Of a DNA stretch of 64,000 nucleotides, positions 47,026 to 60,572 are shown piece by piece; the stretch's first letter is position 1; every line of letters starts with the position of its first letter. Origin of the DNA: an uncultured Pelagibacteraceae bacterium (lineage in GTDB: Bacteria; Pseudomonadota; Alphaproteobacteria; Pelagibacterales; Pelagibacteraceae); contig CACJNV010000001.1 of the NCBI GenBank assembly GCA_902594865.1, positions 62,001 through 126,000 of the forward strand, in the 5' to 3' direction. The notes beneath the pieces were generated by a model. That model had not been told where the DNA came from, made no database searches, and saw only the letters and a list, made by a program, of their open reading frames with translations. Position numbers and translations under genes: made by a program.

Positions 47026-47687
47026 GTATTTACTTTCCAATCGGTTTCAAAGGTAACATAATTTACTTGAATACATCGTCTTTCTTTTACGATTTTTTTC
47101 TTCTCCATACCATGCCATGTGTTTGGTCCGCTGGTAAAAAGATAACCATAATTATGTTTGTAAGGAAGTGTCTTAACCTTCTCTAATTTTTCATTGTAAA
47201 AATCAGTTCCTAAATCCTCAGATTCATTTGTTTTATTAACAAATATTAAGCCTGACATAAGCTTTTCTTTTATATCACAATGAGGTTTTAACCAAAAACC
47301 CTCTCGGTCACATATAACCTCAACCCTAACATAGGAATTTGATAAATCTTTATTTATCATTTTAGAAATTGTTTCATATGTTTCTTTAGACTGAAGTTCA
47401 TTTATAAATTTTACTAAATTTGGAAATTGAGATGAGTTTTCTTTATTAATAAAACATCTAAACTTTATTGCTTGCCCGCCTGAAGCTATACCTTTTCTAA
47501 ATTCTGCAGCTCCACCATCTATTGCTCTTGTTCCATCATAATTAAGATTATGTTTACTGACATCAGGAATGTCAGCTTTAACTATTTCATCAATTGCCTC
47601 TGCTGACAAAGCATCACTATACTCCCAATGATCAAAAGGGAAATTATGTTGTTTTGAATTATTTTTAATTGAATTTAAAAATGACAT
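47022..47687 (-). CDS. 2-oxoglutarate/Fe(II)-dependent oxygenase-like protein
   Basis: A 221-residue protein with a plausible double-stranded beta-helix iron site: H136-x-D138 ([10 protein letters not shown]) and H192 (NTWHGME), and a 2-oxoglutarate-binding arginine at 203 or 204 ([11 protein letters not shown]). Mid-region strands ([25 protein letters not shown]) fit the fold. Substrate unknown; small-molecule or protein hydroxylation are both possible. It is transcribed after, and overlaps by one base, the ELM1-like gene, so both may serve one pathway. Confidence 0.7.
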   Translation of the reverse strand: MSFLNSIKNNSKQHNFPFDHWEYSDALSAEAIDEIVKADIPDVSKHNLNYDGTRAIDGGAAEFRKGIASGGQAIKFRCFINKENSSQFPNLVKFINELQSKETYETISKMINKDLSNSYVRVEVICDREGFWLKPHCDIKEKLMSGLIFVNKTNESEDLGTDFYNEKLEKVKTLPYKHNYGYLFTSGPNTWHGMEKKKIVKERRCIQVNYVTFETDWKVNT

Positions 47688-48631
47688 TATGATTGAATTT
47701 TTTCTTTAATAATTTTTGCTACTCTATTCGTTTCATCTAATTTTTGATAGTTCCAATTTTCAATTTCTTCACCTAAGTTTCTAGTAATATTTAATTCTCT
47801 AAATAAATTTCTAAAATTTTGAAATCTGACATCTTTTCTTTTTGGTAAAATATTAGCAACATAAATTGGTTTTCCAGTCAAAGCAGCTTCAGATATCATA
47901 GAGCTAGAGTCACATGTAACAACTATATTTTCCGAAATTGCTAAAGCTGAAAGATAAGCTTTTTTATCAACATTCATAATCACAGTGTGATTTTCTCCAA
48001 AAAACTCTTTTGCATAATGTATAGTATTTAATGGTGTTCTCATTGAAGGTATCACCACAAGTTGAAAATCATGTTTTTTCAATAGTTTGTAAAAAATTGA
48101 AAAGATATGCTTCATATTTTTTGTTGAGTACTCATAATATTTTGTAGGACCACCCATTATCAAACACCAAACTTTTCTATTATCCTGTTTGATATATGAA
48201 TTTAAATAACCTCTATTTTCTTCAATTTCATTTTCCGTTAAATAGTGAATTGCACCTTTTGTTTTAATTACATTTGTACCGCTTATCCCATCATGTTCGG
48301 GAGCAACAATAAAATCAAAATGATTAAAATCTACCTTTGGATCTTGAATATGAATATTTAAAACTTTTTTTTTTGAAATACTTTTTAAGTGGATTGATGG
48401 AATCACACTTTTTCTTCCACATGAAATAATTACATCAAAATCATACTCGTTTATTTTTTTATAAACATTTTGTGATATTGGAGTTAATTTTGGAGGAACA
48501 ATTTTCCAAAAATTATTTAGTTCAACCTTATGGTGTGTAAAATCCAAATCTAAAGCTTTTGCTAAACCTTCTACCTGGCTTATCATGCCATGCATACCTT
48601 GAGTTAATAAAATACCTTTTAATTTAGTCAT
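47687..48631 (-). CDS. ELM1-like (DUF1022) protein
   Basis: A 314-residue protein resembling the mitochondrial-fission ELM1 family, with a two-domain glycosyltransferase-B-like pattern. Visible motifs are GMISQVEGLAKAL near the N-terminus, DVIISCGRKSVIPSIHLK, the nucleotide-like IQDPKVDFNHFDFIVAPEHDGISG, LIMGGPTKYYEYS, VVIPSMRTP and VTCDSSSMISEAALTGKPIYVANI. Bacterial members are common in alphaproteobacteria but have no settled function; a sugar-transfer role in the envelope is possible. It is divergent from trxB with just 21 bp between start codons. Confidence 0.78.
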   Translation of the reverse strand: MTKLKGILLTQGMHGMISQVEGLAKALDLDFTHHKVELNNFWKIVPPKLTPISQNVYKKINEYDFDVIISCGRKSVIPSIHLKSISKKKVLNIHIQDPKVDFNHFDFIVAPEHDGISGTNVIKTKGAIHYLTENEIEENRGYLNSYIKQDNRKVWCLIMGGPTKYYEYSTKNMKHIFSIFYKLLKKHDFQLVVIPSMRTPLNTIHYAKEFFGENHTVIMNVDKKAYLSALAISENIVVTCDSSSMISEAALTGKPIYVANILPKRKDVRFQNFRNLFRELNITRNLGEEIENWNYQKLDETNRVAKIIKEKIQS

Positions 48632-48652
48632 TAATCACTATATAGCTTTCAT

Positions 48653-49597
48653 ATGAGTCAAAATCCAACTAAACACACAAAAGTGTTAATAATTGGATCA
48701 GGTCCAGCTGGATACACTGCAGCAGTTTATGCTGCTCGTGCAATGTTAAATCCTATTTTAGTTTATGGATCTGAGCCAGGAGGACAATTAACAACAACAA
48801 CTGATGTTGAAAATTATCCAGGATTTTCTGAAGTTATTCAGGGGCCATGGTTAATGGATCAAATGAAAGAACAAGCAAAAGCAGTTGGAACTGAAATGAT
48901 TGAAGACCATATTGGATCTGTAAATTTAAAAAGTTCACCATTTGAAGCAATTGGTGATAGTGGCCAGAAATATACTGCTGATAGCATTATTATTTCTACT
49001 GGAGCTCAAGCAAGATGGTTAAATATAAAATCAGAACAGGAATTTAGAGGATTTGGAGTTTCTGCTTGTGCAACTTGTGACGGTTTCTTTTTTAAAAATA
49101 AAGAAGTTGCTGTAGTTGGAGGAGGTAATGCAGCGGTTGAAGAAGCAATGTTCCTTACAAAGTTTGCATCTAAAGTAAAATTAATCCACAGAAGAGATAG
49201 TTTAAGAGCTGAAAAAATGCTTCAAAAAAAATTAATGGAAAATAAAAAAATAGAAATAATTTGGGACTCTGTAGTTGAAGATGTGTTAGGTGATAAAGAT
49301 CCTAAAAATGTCAAAGGAATTAAGATTAAAAATGTTAAAACAAATAAAATACAAGAATTGAAACTTGATGGCGTATTCATTGCTATTGGTCATGATCCAG
49401 CTACTCAACTTTTTAAAGATCAATTAAAAATGGATAATGAAGGATATTTAATTACCAAACCTGACTCAACAGAAACTAATATTCCTGGTGTTTATGCAGC
49501 TGGAGATGTAAAAGATAAAACTTTTAGACAAGCCGTTACAGCTGCAGGAATGGGTTGTATGGCAGCATTAGAAGCTGAAAAATTCCTATCTCACTAA
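48653..49597 (+). CDS. trxB: thioredoxin reductase
   Basis: NADPH-dependent flavoenzyme that reduces thioredoxin. The 314 residues show the FAD loop IGSGPAGYTAAVYAARA, GGQLTTTTDVENYPGF, the redox pair CATC in SACATCDGFFF, the NADPH loop VVGGGNAAVEEAMFLT and the second FAD motif GVYAAGDVKDKTFRQAVTAAG. Low-molecular-weight bacterial type. The end overlaps the convergent gene by 12 bases. Confidence 0.97.
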   Translation: MSQNPTKHTKVLIIGSGPAGYTAAVYAARAMLNPILVYGSEPGGQLTTTTDVENYPGFSEVIQGPWLMDQMKEQAKAVGTEMIEDHIGSVNLKSSPFEAIGDSGQKYTADSIIISTGAQARWLNIKSEQEFRGFGVSACATCDGFFFKNKEVAVVGGGNAAVEEAMFLTKFASKVKLIHRRDSLRAEKMLQKKLMENKKIEIIWDSVVEDVLGDKDPKNVKGIKIKNVKTNKIQELKLDGVFIAIGHDPATQLFKDQLKMDNEGYLITKPDSTETNIPGVYAAGDVKDKTFRQAVTAAGMGCMAALEAEKFLSH

Positions 49598-50238
49598 TTC
49601 AGCAATCTCATTTGATTCAAATATACTTTGATTAATATTTTCATTTGCCAACTTTACCATTGCTTTGGCGACTATTTCTGCCCTAATTGGTCTCATTTTT
49701 CTTAAAGGTCCAATTAAAATTGGAGTTAACAATTTAAATAATATTATACCAAATTTTTCACCTATTCTTTTTTCTTTTCTATTTCCCAATAAGAAAGATG
49801 GTCTCATGATCCCAATTTTATCAAAATTTTGATTTTTAATTTCTTGTTCAACTAAACCTTTGAATTTTAAATAATCACCTGAACTTTTTGAATCTGCATA
49901 ACCAGATGAAACAAAAAAAAATGATTTAATTGAATTTGATTTAGCGATTTGGGCAATTTGTCTAGGAATGTTGAGCTCAATTCTTTCATATTCATTTTTA
50001 TTAGGTGAGTTTTTTCTTGTTGTTCCAATACAAAAAAAACAGTCTTCACCTGTAATATCATTTCTATGCTTTTCTAAATCATTAAAATTAGTGTCAATAA
50101 TTTCAATTTTTGGATTAATAAGTTCTATTTTTGAACGAACAAAAATCTTTATTTTTGAATAATTTGAATTCAGAATAAGTTGATTAACTAGATGCCCACC
50201 AACTAAACCTGATGAACCAAACACTAGGGCTGTTTTCA

Positions 50239-50239
<1 letters not shown>
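49586..50239 (-). CDS. NAD(P)-binding Rossmann protein, HTATIP2/TIP30-like
   Basis: A 217-residue atypical short-chain dehydrogenase. It begins with the dinucleotide loop ALVFGSSGLVGGHLVNQL and continues with DCFFCIGTTRKNSP, FFFVSSGYADSKSSGDYLKFKG (a Tyr-x3-Lys-like pair in YLKFK) and IMRPSFLLGNRKEKRIGE, which resemble the TIP30-like SDR_a5 group. Substrate unknown. It starts at the base where the aspC stop ends, so the two form an operon. Confidence 0.75.
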
Positions 50240-53630
<3,391 letters not shown>

Positions 53631-53649
<19 letters not shown>

Positions 53650-54383
53650 TTATTACTGGTGGAGCTACTCGAATGGGTGCTGCAATTGCAAGAAAGTTAT
53701 CTGGTCCAAATATTGAAATCTTAATCCATTATAATAAATCAAAATTAAAAGCAGAAAAATTAAAAAAAGAATTATATGACAAAGGTACAAAAGTATACTT
53801 AGTTAGAGGTGATTTAAGCAAAGAAACTGATATAAAAAAAATAATTAAATTTGCAAAATCAAAACTAAAATATTTTGATTGTCTTGTTAACAATGCCTCC
53901 TTATTTGAAAATGATAAATTAGAAAATTTTTCATTGGATAGTTGGAGTAAGCATTTAAGAACCAATTTAAGAGCGCCTGCACTATTGACGAAAGAATTTG
54001 CTAAAAATGTTATAGGCAAAAATAATAATATTATAAATATTATTGATCAAAGAGTGTTCAAATTAACTCCTTACTTTTTTTCATACACTCTTAGCAAAAC
54101 TGGTTTGTATACTTTAACAAAAACTAGCGCTATGAGTTTAGCTCCAAATATAAGAGTAAACGCAATTGCACCTGGACCCACTATAAAAAATCAAAGACAA
54201 TCTGAAAAACATTTCAAAAAGCAATATTTAGCAACACCCCTAAAAAGACAAGTTGATGTGGAACAAATATGTAATGCTGTTGACTTTTTTATTAAAAATA
54301 TATCTATTACTGGTCAAGTTTTAGCTATTGATAGTGGTCAAAATCTTAACTGGCAAACACCAGATGTAATGGGTAAAGAATGA
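53631..54383 (+). CDS. pteridine reductase-like short-chain dehydrogenase
   Basis: A 250-residue SDR enzyme with cofactor loop [15 protein letters not shown], an HYNKSK stretch suited to NADPH, NNAS, and the catalytic YTLSK. At the position of the usual catalytic Ser there is Asp (NIIDQRVFK), as in PTR1 and FolM pteridine reductases. The next gene, overlapping by 4 bases, is folB, so it probably reduces dihydrofolate, dihydrobiopterin or dihydromonapterin. Role inferred from motif plus context; substrate unproven. Confidence 0.75.
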
Positions 54384-54805
54384 AAAAAAATAATTTAAAA
54401 ATTGTCAAAATAGATAAAAATAAAAGCCTATTTAATTATGAGAAAAAAATCCTAATTAATGAATTAATATTAGATTTAAAACTTGGTTATTACGATTTTG
54501 AAAAAGAAAAACCACAGAAAGTCAAATTTAGTCTTGAAATAGACTATGAGGACAAAAAACCTTCAAGCGATAAAGACATAAAATCCATTGTTAATTATGG
54601 AACTATAGTAAAATTAATTACGAAACTTGTAAAAAAGAAACATTATAATTTCTTAGAAACTTTAGCAGAAGCTGTTTTTGACGAATTATTTAAAGACAAA
54701 AGGATTGCTAAAATAATGCTAAAAATTGAAAAATTAGAAATTTTAAAACAGTGTTCATCTGTTGGTATTCAAATTACCAAAAAGAGAAGCCATGATAAGC
54801 TCTGA
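54380..54805 (+). CDS. folB: dihydroneopterin aldolase
   Basis: Enzyme of folate synthesis cleaving 7,8-dihydroneopterin. The 141 residues include an N-terminal extension of about 25 residues, then the FolB core [20 protein letters not shown] (core Tyr and Glu), [22 protein letters not shown] and the catalytic-Lys-like region [11 protein letters not shown]. It overlaps the pteridine-reductase-like gene by 4 bases and uvrC by 14. Confidence 0.82.
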   Translation: MKKNNLKIVKIDKNKSLFNYEKKILINELILDLKLGYYDFEKEKPQKVKFSLEIDYEDKKPSSDKDIKSIVNYGTIVKLITKLVKKKHYNFLETLAEAVFDELFKDKRIAKIMLKIEKLEILKQCSSVGIQITKKRSHDKL

Positions 54806-56627
54806 ATTAGGAAAAGAAGTAATTAAAAAAGAGCTAACTCTAGTACCAAAACTTCCAGGCGTATACAGGATGCTTAACGAAAAAAATGAAATACTTTATG
54901 TGGGTAAAGCCAAAAATTTACCAAATAGATTAAAGAGTTATGTTGCAGAAAAAAATCATATAATTAGAACTGAACGAATGTTGTCTCAAACAAGAAAATT
55001 AGAGATAACAACAACATCTAATGAAAGTGAAGCATTACTTCTAGAAGCAAATTTAATTAAAAAGCATAAACCAAAATTTAATATCCTTTTACGTGATGAT
55101 AAGTCATTTCCATTTATATTTATTGGTAATAAAGATAAGTGGCCTCAAATAAAAAGACATAGAGGAAAAAAAACAAAAGAAGGTTTTTACTTTGGACCTT
55201 TTGCCTCTGCTGGTTCAGCTAATTGGACAATCAAAATGATCCAAAAAATTTTTCATTTAAGAGTTTGTGATGACACGGTTTTCAAAAACAGAGAAAGACC
55301 TTGTATTTTATATCAAATAAAAAGATGTTCTGGACCTTGTGTAGGGTATGTAAAAAAAGAGGAATACAATCAAACAGTAGAAGATGCTATTGAGTTTGTT
55401 TCAGGCAAATCAAGGAAAATTCAAAAAAATCTTTCTAACCAAATGGAAAAGGCGAGCGAGGATCTTGATTTTGAAAAAGCTGTAATTTTAAGAGATAGAA
55501 TTAAAGCACTAAACATAATTCAATCTTCACAGAGAATAAATGAAGCAAACTTGGTTGAGGCAGATGTTATTGCTGGATATAAAGAGTCTGGAAAAACTTG
55601 TATTCAAGTATTTTTTTATAGATCAAAACAAAATTGGGGTAATCAAGCTTTTTTTCCAAAACATGATCCAGATGAAAAGTTTAGTGAAATTCTTAATTCA
55701 TTTGTTTCTCAATTTTATGAAAATAAAAGTGTTCCTTCGTCAGTTATTCTTTCAGAAGAAATAAAGGAGAAAGCATTAATTGAAAAAACACTTACACAAA
55801 AAGAAGGTAAACAAATAAATATTTCAGTTGCGAAAAAAGGATCTAAACTAAAAGTAATTAATCAAGCAATTAAAAATGCAAAAGATAGTCTAAATAGAAA
55901 ACTTTATGAAAGTCAGAATAATAAAGAATTGTTCGATGCAGTAGCTAAGAAATTTAATTTAGAAACAAGTATAAATTTAATTGAGGTTTATGATAACAGT
56001 CATATTCAAGGCACAAACAGTGTTGGTGCTTTAATAGCCTACGGTGATGAGGGATTTATAAAAAAAAGATATAGAAAATTTAATATTAAACACAAAAAAA
56101 ATGAACAAGACGACTATGGAATGATGAGAGAAGTATTGAATAGAAGATTCAAAAGAGCAGTTCAAGAAAAAGACAACTACCTAGCTTTTCCTGATTTAGT
56201 TCTAGTAGATGGGGGAAAAGGTCAATATTCAGTAGCTAGAGAGAGCCTTAATGAATTAGGACTTCACGACATTCCAATTATTGCAATAGCAAAAGGTAAA
56301 TTTAGAAATAGTGGAAATGAAACTTTTTTTTACAATGGGAAAGAATATAAATTCTCTAGAAATGACCCTACCCTATTTTTTCTTCAAAGAATAAGAGATG
56401 AATCACATAGATTTGCCATAAGCGCTCACAGAGCAAAAAGAAAAAAAGGTATTAGTAAATCTTTATTAGACCAAATAGAGGGAATTGGGGCCATAAGAAA
56501 AAGAGCCTTATTAAACCATTTTGGATCGGCAAGATCTGTAGAGTCTGCAAGCTTAGATGAAATCAAATCTGTAGAAGGTGTTGAAGAAAAAGTAGCAAAA
56601 AAGATATATAATTTTTTCCACGAATAA
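54792..56627 (+). CDS. uvrC: excinuclease ABC subunit C
   Basis: Dual-incision nuclease of nucleotide excision repair. I take the ATG at 54792 (611 residues). Domains: GIY-YIG nuclease ([23 protein letters not shown]), Cys-rich patch ([17 protein letters not shown]), UVR domain ([20 protein letters not shown]), the RNase H-like C-terminal nuclease ([30 protein letters not shown]) and a helix-hairpin-helix pair ([34 protein letters not shown]). All expected parts are present. Confidence 0.96.
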   Translation: MISSELGKEVIKKELTLVPKLPGVYRMLNEKNEILYVGKAKNLPNRLKSYVAEKNHIIRTERMLSQTRKLEITTTSNESEALLLEANLIKKHKPKFNILLRDDKSFPFIFIGNKDKWPQIKRHRGKKTKEGFYFGPFASAGSANWTIKMIQKIFHLRVCDDTVFKNRERPCILYQIKRCSGPCVGYVKKEEYNQTVEDAIEFVSGKSRKIQKNLSNQMEKASEDLDFEKAVILRDRIKALNIIQSSQRINEANLVEADVIAGYKESGKTCIQVFFYRSKQNWGNQAFFPKHDPDEKFSEILNSFVSQFYENKSVPSSVILSEEIKEKALIEKTLTQKEGKQINISVAKKGSKLKVINQAIKNAKDSLNRKLYESQNNKELFDAVAKKFNLETSINLIEVYDNSHIQGTNSVGALIAYGDEGFIKKRYRKFNIKHKKNEQDDYGMMREVLNRRFKRAVQEKDNYLAFPDLVLVDGGKGQYSVARESLNELGLHDIPIIAIAKGKFRNSGNETFFYNGKEYKFSRNDPTLFFLQRIRDESHRFAISAHRAKRKKGISKSLLDQIEGIGAIRKRALLNHFGSARSVESASLDEIKSVEGVEEKVAKKIYNFFHE

Positions 56628-56629
56628 TT

Positions 56630-57214
56630 ATGTTAAAAAAAATTCCAAACATATTAACGATAGGGCGCATAATAATTGTTCCTTTTTTTGTTTTAGCTTT
56701 TTATCTTCCAGGATTTTATGGTGATCTTACTGCTTTAATATTATTTATTATTGCATCATTTACAGACTTCTTAGATGGTATGTTGGCTAGAATGTTTGGA
56801 GTAGAGTCGAAACTGGGTGAATTATTAGATCCAATAGCTGATAAAATAATTGTTGCCACAGCATTAATACTTCTAGTTATGGACGGAACAATCAGAAATT
56901 ACGAGGTAATTGCAGCAATAATAATTCTTACAAGAGAAATTTTAATTTCGGGTTTAAGAGAATTTTTAGCAAAGGGAAAAATAAAACTTCCTGTTTCAAA
57001 CCTTGCTAAACTTAAAACAGTATTACAAATGGTATCAATTGCTCTTTTATTGTCTGGAGATACAGGAAATAAAATAATTAATTTCCAAGATTATAATGCT
57101 CAAACAATAGGTATAATTCTTTTGTGGTTATCCGCTGCTTTAACACTTTTTACTGCATATGATTATATGCGAAAAGGTATTGATCACGCTATGTCTGAGG
57201 ACAGTAAAGACTAG
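56630..57214 (+). CDS. pgsA: CDP-diacylglycerol--glycerol-3-phosphate phosphatidyltransferase
   Basis: Inner-membrane enzyme of phosphatidylglycerol synthesis. The 194 residues have several hydrophobic helices and the CDP-alcohol phosphotransferase motif D-G-x2-A-R-x8-G-x3-D-x3-D in FLDGMLARMFGVESKLGELL/DPIAD. The N-terminal PNILTIGRIIIVPFF is typical of PgsA. It starts 2 bases after uvrC, an association also seen in E. coli and many other bacteria. Confidence 0.94.
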   Translation: MLKKIPNILTIGRIIIVPFFVLAFYLPGFYGDLTALILFIIASFTDFLDGMLARMFGVESKLGELLDPIADKIIVATALILLVMDGTIRNYEVIAAIIILTREILISGLREFLAKGKIKLPVSNLAKLKTVLQMVSIALLLSGDTGNKIINFQDYNAQTIGIILLWLSAALTLFTAYDYMRKGIDHAMSEDSKD

Positions 57215-58092
57215 GCAGCTTTTTTCTTCCTAACTAATGTCTGATAACTTTCATTCAAATCAATAATAGTATCACAAACTTTAAATTGATTTTCAGCAAT
57301 ACAAGATACTGGTGTTACCTCTGCTGCTGTTCCTGTTAAAAAACATCCAACAAAATTAGGCAATTCAGTAGGATTAATTTTTCTTTCATGTACTTTTATA
57401 TTTTTTGATTTTGCAATTCCAATTACAGTTCGTCTTGTAATACCATCTAAAAAAGAATCTGGTATTGGAGTATGAATTTCTCCATTTTTATCTTTGAAAA
57501 AAATATTTGCACCAGTTGCTTCAGCAATATTTCCTTCATGATCAAGCATTAAAGAATCAGTATATCCTTGCTTTTCTGCCTCATGTTTTGAGAGTGTACA
57601 AATCATGTAAAGACCTGAAGCCTTTGTATCCCACGGTATTGTATTAGGTGCTGGTCTTCTCCAATTTGATATATTTAATCTTATTCCTTCTACTTTAAGT
57701 TTAGGATCAAAATATGATCCCCATTCCCATGTTGCAATCGCAACATGTATTTTTGTTTGTTGCGCAGAAATAGCCATCATCTCACTACCTCTCCAAGCAA
57801 CAGGTCTTACATAACCATTTTCTACTTTTTGGGTTGCTATAATTTTATTTGATGCATTATTAATTTCTTCTTCTGTATATGGAATTTCAAAACCCATTCT
57901 TCTGGCAGAATGAAAAAATCTAGCTGTGTGCTCTTCTAATTTGAAAATCGAACCATCATAAACTCTCTCACCTTCAAATACACAGCTAGCATAATGCATA
58001 CCATGGCTTAAAACATGGAGTTTAACGTCAGCCCAATCAACTAATTCGTTGTTGTACCATATTTTTCCAGATCTCTTGTCGTAAGGTATCAT
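57211..58092 (-). CDS. ilvE: branched-chain amino acid aminotransferase
   Basis: Fold-type IV PLP enzyme transaminating Leu, Ile and Val. The 293 residues include SHGMHYASCVFEGERVYDG, RFFHSARRMGF, YVRPVAWRGSEMMAIS, the PLP lysine in WDTKASGLYMICTLSKHEA, EATGANIFF and a C-terminal FLTGTAAEVTPV. The GMHYAS(C)VFEGER start and length match the alphaproteobacterial IlvE group rather than D-amino-acid transaminase. Confidence 0.93.
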   Translation of the reverse strand: MIPYDKRSGKIWYNNELVDWADVKLHVLSHGMHYASCVFEGERVYDGSIFKLEEHTARFFHSARRMGFEIPYTEEEINNASNKIIATQKVENGYVRPVAWRGSEMMAISAQQTKIHVAIATWEWGSYFDPKLKVEGIRLNISNWRRPAPNTIPWDTKASGLYMICTLSKHEAEKQGYTDSLMLDHEGNIAEATGANIFFKDKNGEIHTPIPDSFLDGITRRTVIGIAKSKNIKVHERKINPTELPNFVGCFLTGTAAEVTPVSCIAENQFKVCDTIIDLNESYQTLVRKKKAA

Positions 58093-58164
58093 GTGTGAAA
58101 ATTTTTTAATTTATAAATGAAAAATATCTTTGTATCTTTAATATGTCAATATAACTTACCTATT

Positions 58165-58602
58165 ATGAAAGAACTTTTATATTTAAAAGACGATCAGCTT
58201 AAAGATCTAATTGAAAAACTATTCGTAAGCTACAGAGAAACCTTTTCTGACTCTAAAAAAATATTAGATAGATATTCAATTGGTTTAGCTCACCATAAAG
58301 TAATTCATTTATTGTCAATGTATGAAGGCATCTCCATTTCTGAGCTTCTTAAGCGACTAAAAGTCACCAAACAAAGCTTAAATCGTGTTCTCAAAGATTT
58401 GATTAATCTTGAAATCATCATTTTTAAAAAAGATGACCAGGATACTAGAGTAAAGCATGTCTTTCTTAATGATAAAGGTAAAAAAATTTTTAATGAAATT
58501 TTCAATTTACAAAAAAAGAGAATTTATAATGCTTTATTAAATTCAAGTTCTGAAGAAGTTATTAATTTTGATAATGTACTGAGTAAAATAATTAATGGAT
58601 AA
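58165..58602 (+). CDS. MarR-family regulator, PetP-like
   Basis: A winged helix-turn-helix protein of 145 residues from the ATG at 58165; an in-frame ATG at 58117 would leave just 24 bp to the divergent ilvE start. The DNA-binding region is ISISELLKRLKVTKQSLNRVLKDLINLEII, followed by a wing (KKDDQDTRVKHVFLNDKGKKIF). It overlaps the response regulator gene by 8 bases. The MarR-plus-OmpR-type arrangement resembles petP-petR of Rhodobacter. Ligand and targets are unknown. Confidence 0.82.
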   Translation: MKELLYLKDDQLKDLIEKLFVSYRETFSDSKKILDRYSIGLAHHKVIHLLSMYEGISISELLKRLKVTKQSLNRVLKDLINLEIIIFKKDDQDTRVKHVFLNDKGKKIFNEIFNLQKKRIYNALLNSSSEEVINFDNVLSKIING

Positions 58603-59272
58603 TTTTATTGCACATATACTAGTGGTTGATGATGATGATGGAATTAGATCTCTTGTAAAAAAGTATTTAAATGAAAATAAATTTTTAGTCACTACTGCTG
58701 AAAATGCAGAAAATGCATCAGAGATAATAAAAATAATTAAGTTTGATTTAATAGTTTTGGATATCATGATGCCTGGTAAAAGTGGGCTTGAATTTTTAAA
58801 AGAAAATAAAAAAAAATTAGACACACCAGTTATACTTCTCACTGCCAAAGGTGAAGCAAGTGAAAGAGTTGAAGGGTTAGAGATTGGTGCTGATGATTAT
58901 TTACCGAAACCATTTGAACCTAAAGAATTAATTCTAAGAATACAGAACATATTAAATAAAACTATCAAAACAGATCAGAAAAGGGTTATAGAATTTGCAA
59001 ATGTGAAAATTGATTTGAATAAACTTTTAATATTTAAAAGTGATAAAGAATTTAAGATTAATGGAACGGAAAAAACGATTTTAGAAAAAATGATTAATAA
59101 CCCAGGCAAAACATTTTCGAGGGAAGATATTGGTCAATTAATCAATTTAGATAAAGAGAGATCAATAGATGTTATTATCACTCGGCTTAGAAAAAAAATT
59201 GAAATTAATCCAAAAAATCCAAAATTTTTGCAAACAATAAGAGGTGCAGGATATGTTCTCTGGATTGAGTAA
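58595..59272 (+). CDS. OmpR/PhoB-family response regulator, PetR-like
   Basis: Two-component transcription factor of 225 residues. Receiver domain (1 to about 120) with acidic pocket D12-D15, phosphoacceptor D56 (LIVLDIMMPG), Thr in LLTAKGE and K105 (YLPKPFEP). A winged-helix effector domain ends with RSIDVIITRLRKKIEINPKNPKFLQTIRGAGYVLWIE quoted here in part as TIRGAGYVL. It is sandwiched between the MarR gene (8-base overlap) and its likely partner kinase (20-base overlap). Confidence 0.93.
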   Translation: MDNFIAHILVVDDDDGIRSLVKKYLNENKFLVTTAENAENASEIIKIIKFDLIVLDIMMPGKSGLEFLKENKKKLDTPVILLTAKGEASERVEGLEIGADDYLPKPFEPKELILRIQNILNKTIKTDQKRVIEFANVKIDLNKLLIFKSDKEFKINGTEKTILEKMINNPGKTFSREDIGQLINLDKERSIDVIITRLRKKIEINPKNPKFLQTIRGAGYVLWIE

Positions 59273-60572
59273 TTACTTAAAAAAAATATTACCAAAAAGA
59301 TTATTTTATAGAGCACTTCTTATAGTTGCTATTCCAGTTTTGGTTTTGCAACTAGTAATTACAATTGTTTTTTTTGACAGCCTTTGGATCAAAACAAACA
59401 AAGGTATGACAAGAACCTTGGTAAATGAAATTAGTACATTTATTGAAGGCTATGAAAGTGAGCAAGAAAATAAACAAGAGTTACTAGATCTTTTTTCCAT
59501 ATTTCTAGATTTAAATATTGAGTTCACCAATAACGAAAAATTACAAAATACAGATACTGAAAGATGGTTTAGTCCTATAGATAGAACTTTAAGAAGAGAA
59601 CTAAAATCTAAATTTGGATTAGATGAATACTGGTTTGATACAACAAGTTATAAAGAATTAATTGATTTAAGAATTAAATACGAAGATGGTTATTTTAAAT
59701 TTTTAGTGCCTAAAGATAGGGTTGCAAGTTCTTCAGCAAGAATATTTGCACTTTGGATCACAGTACCTGCGATTATAATGGTGATCATTTCTCTAATATT
59801 TTTAAAAAATCAAACTAGACCAATCACTAACCTAGCTCGTGCGGCTGAAAGGTTTGGTAAGGGAGAAAATATTGAAGAGTTCAAACCTTCTGGAGCCCTT
59901 GAAATAAGACAAGCAGGACATGAATTTGATAAAATGAGAAAGAGAATTGAAAGACACTTAAATCAAAGAACAGAAATGTTATCTGGAATAAGTCATGATT
60001 TAAGGACACCCTTAACAAGAATGAAACTACAATTAGCTTTTATAAAAGATAAAGAAACTGCTAATAAATTAACAGAAGACATCAATGAAATGGAGAAAAT
60101 GTTGAATGAATATTTACAATTCACCAGCTCATCATATGTTGAAAAAGACGAAATGTTCAATCTATCTGAATTAATTTCGGAAATTATTGAAAAATATAAT
60201 AATGAAAATATTTCACAAAACTTAACACCAAGAATTTACTTCAATGGTAGGAAAAATTTAATTAACAGGTGTCTAAATAATCTAATTGATAATTCACTGA
60301 AATATGCAACTAAAGTTGAAATTAGTTTAAATAAAAAAAATACAAACTTATTCATTATTATTGATGATGATGGTCCTGGAATACCAAAAAATGAGTATGA
60401 AAATGTATTTAAACCTTTTTATAAAATAGATAAGGGTCGAGCAGACTCTAAATCAAGTGTTGGTCTTGGCTTATCAATTTCATCAGACATTATCAAATCT
60501 CATGGAGGAAATATAATGTTAGAAAAATCAAAAATGGATGGTTTAAGAGTTAAGGTTTTCTTGCCTGTTTAA
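59253..60572 (+). CDS. EnvZ-like sensor histidine kinase
   Basis: Membrane sensor of 439 residues from the ATG at 59253. Transmembrane helices at about 20-42 and 164-185 flank a periplasmic domain of roughly 120 residues. A HAMP linker follows, then the dimerisation box with phosphoacceptor H248 (GISHDLRTPLTRMK), and an ATPase domain with N-box NNLIDNSLKYA, G1 IDDDGPGIP, F-box region FKPFYKID and G2 GVGLGLSISSDI (approximate). It presumably phosphorylates the upstream response regulator. The signal sensed is not apparent. Confidence 0.92.
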   Translation: MFSGLSNYLKKILPKRLFYRALLIVAIPVLVLQLVITIVFFDSLWIKTNKGMTRTLVNEISTFIEGYESEQENKQELLDLFSIFLDLNIEFTNNEKLQNTDTERWFSPIDRTLRRELKSKFGLDEYWFDTTSYKELIDLRIKYEDGYFKFLVPKDRVASSSARIFALWITVPAIIMVIISLIFLKNQTRPITNLARAAERFGKGENIEEFKPSGALEIRQAGHEFDKMRKRIERHLNQRTEMLSGISHDLRTPLTRMKLQLAFIKDKETANKLTEDINEMEKMLNEYLQFTSSSYVEKDEMFNLSELISEIIEKYNNENISQNLTPRIYFNGRKNLINRCLNNLIDNSLKYATKVEISLNKKNTNLFIIIDDDGPGIPKNEYENVFKPFYKIDKGRADSKSSVGLGLSISSDIIKSHGGNIMLEKSKMDGLRVKVFLPV

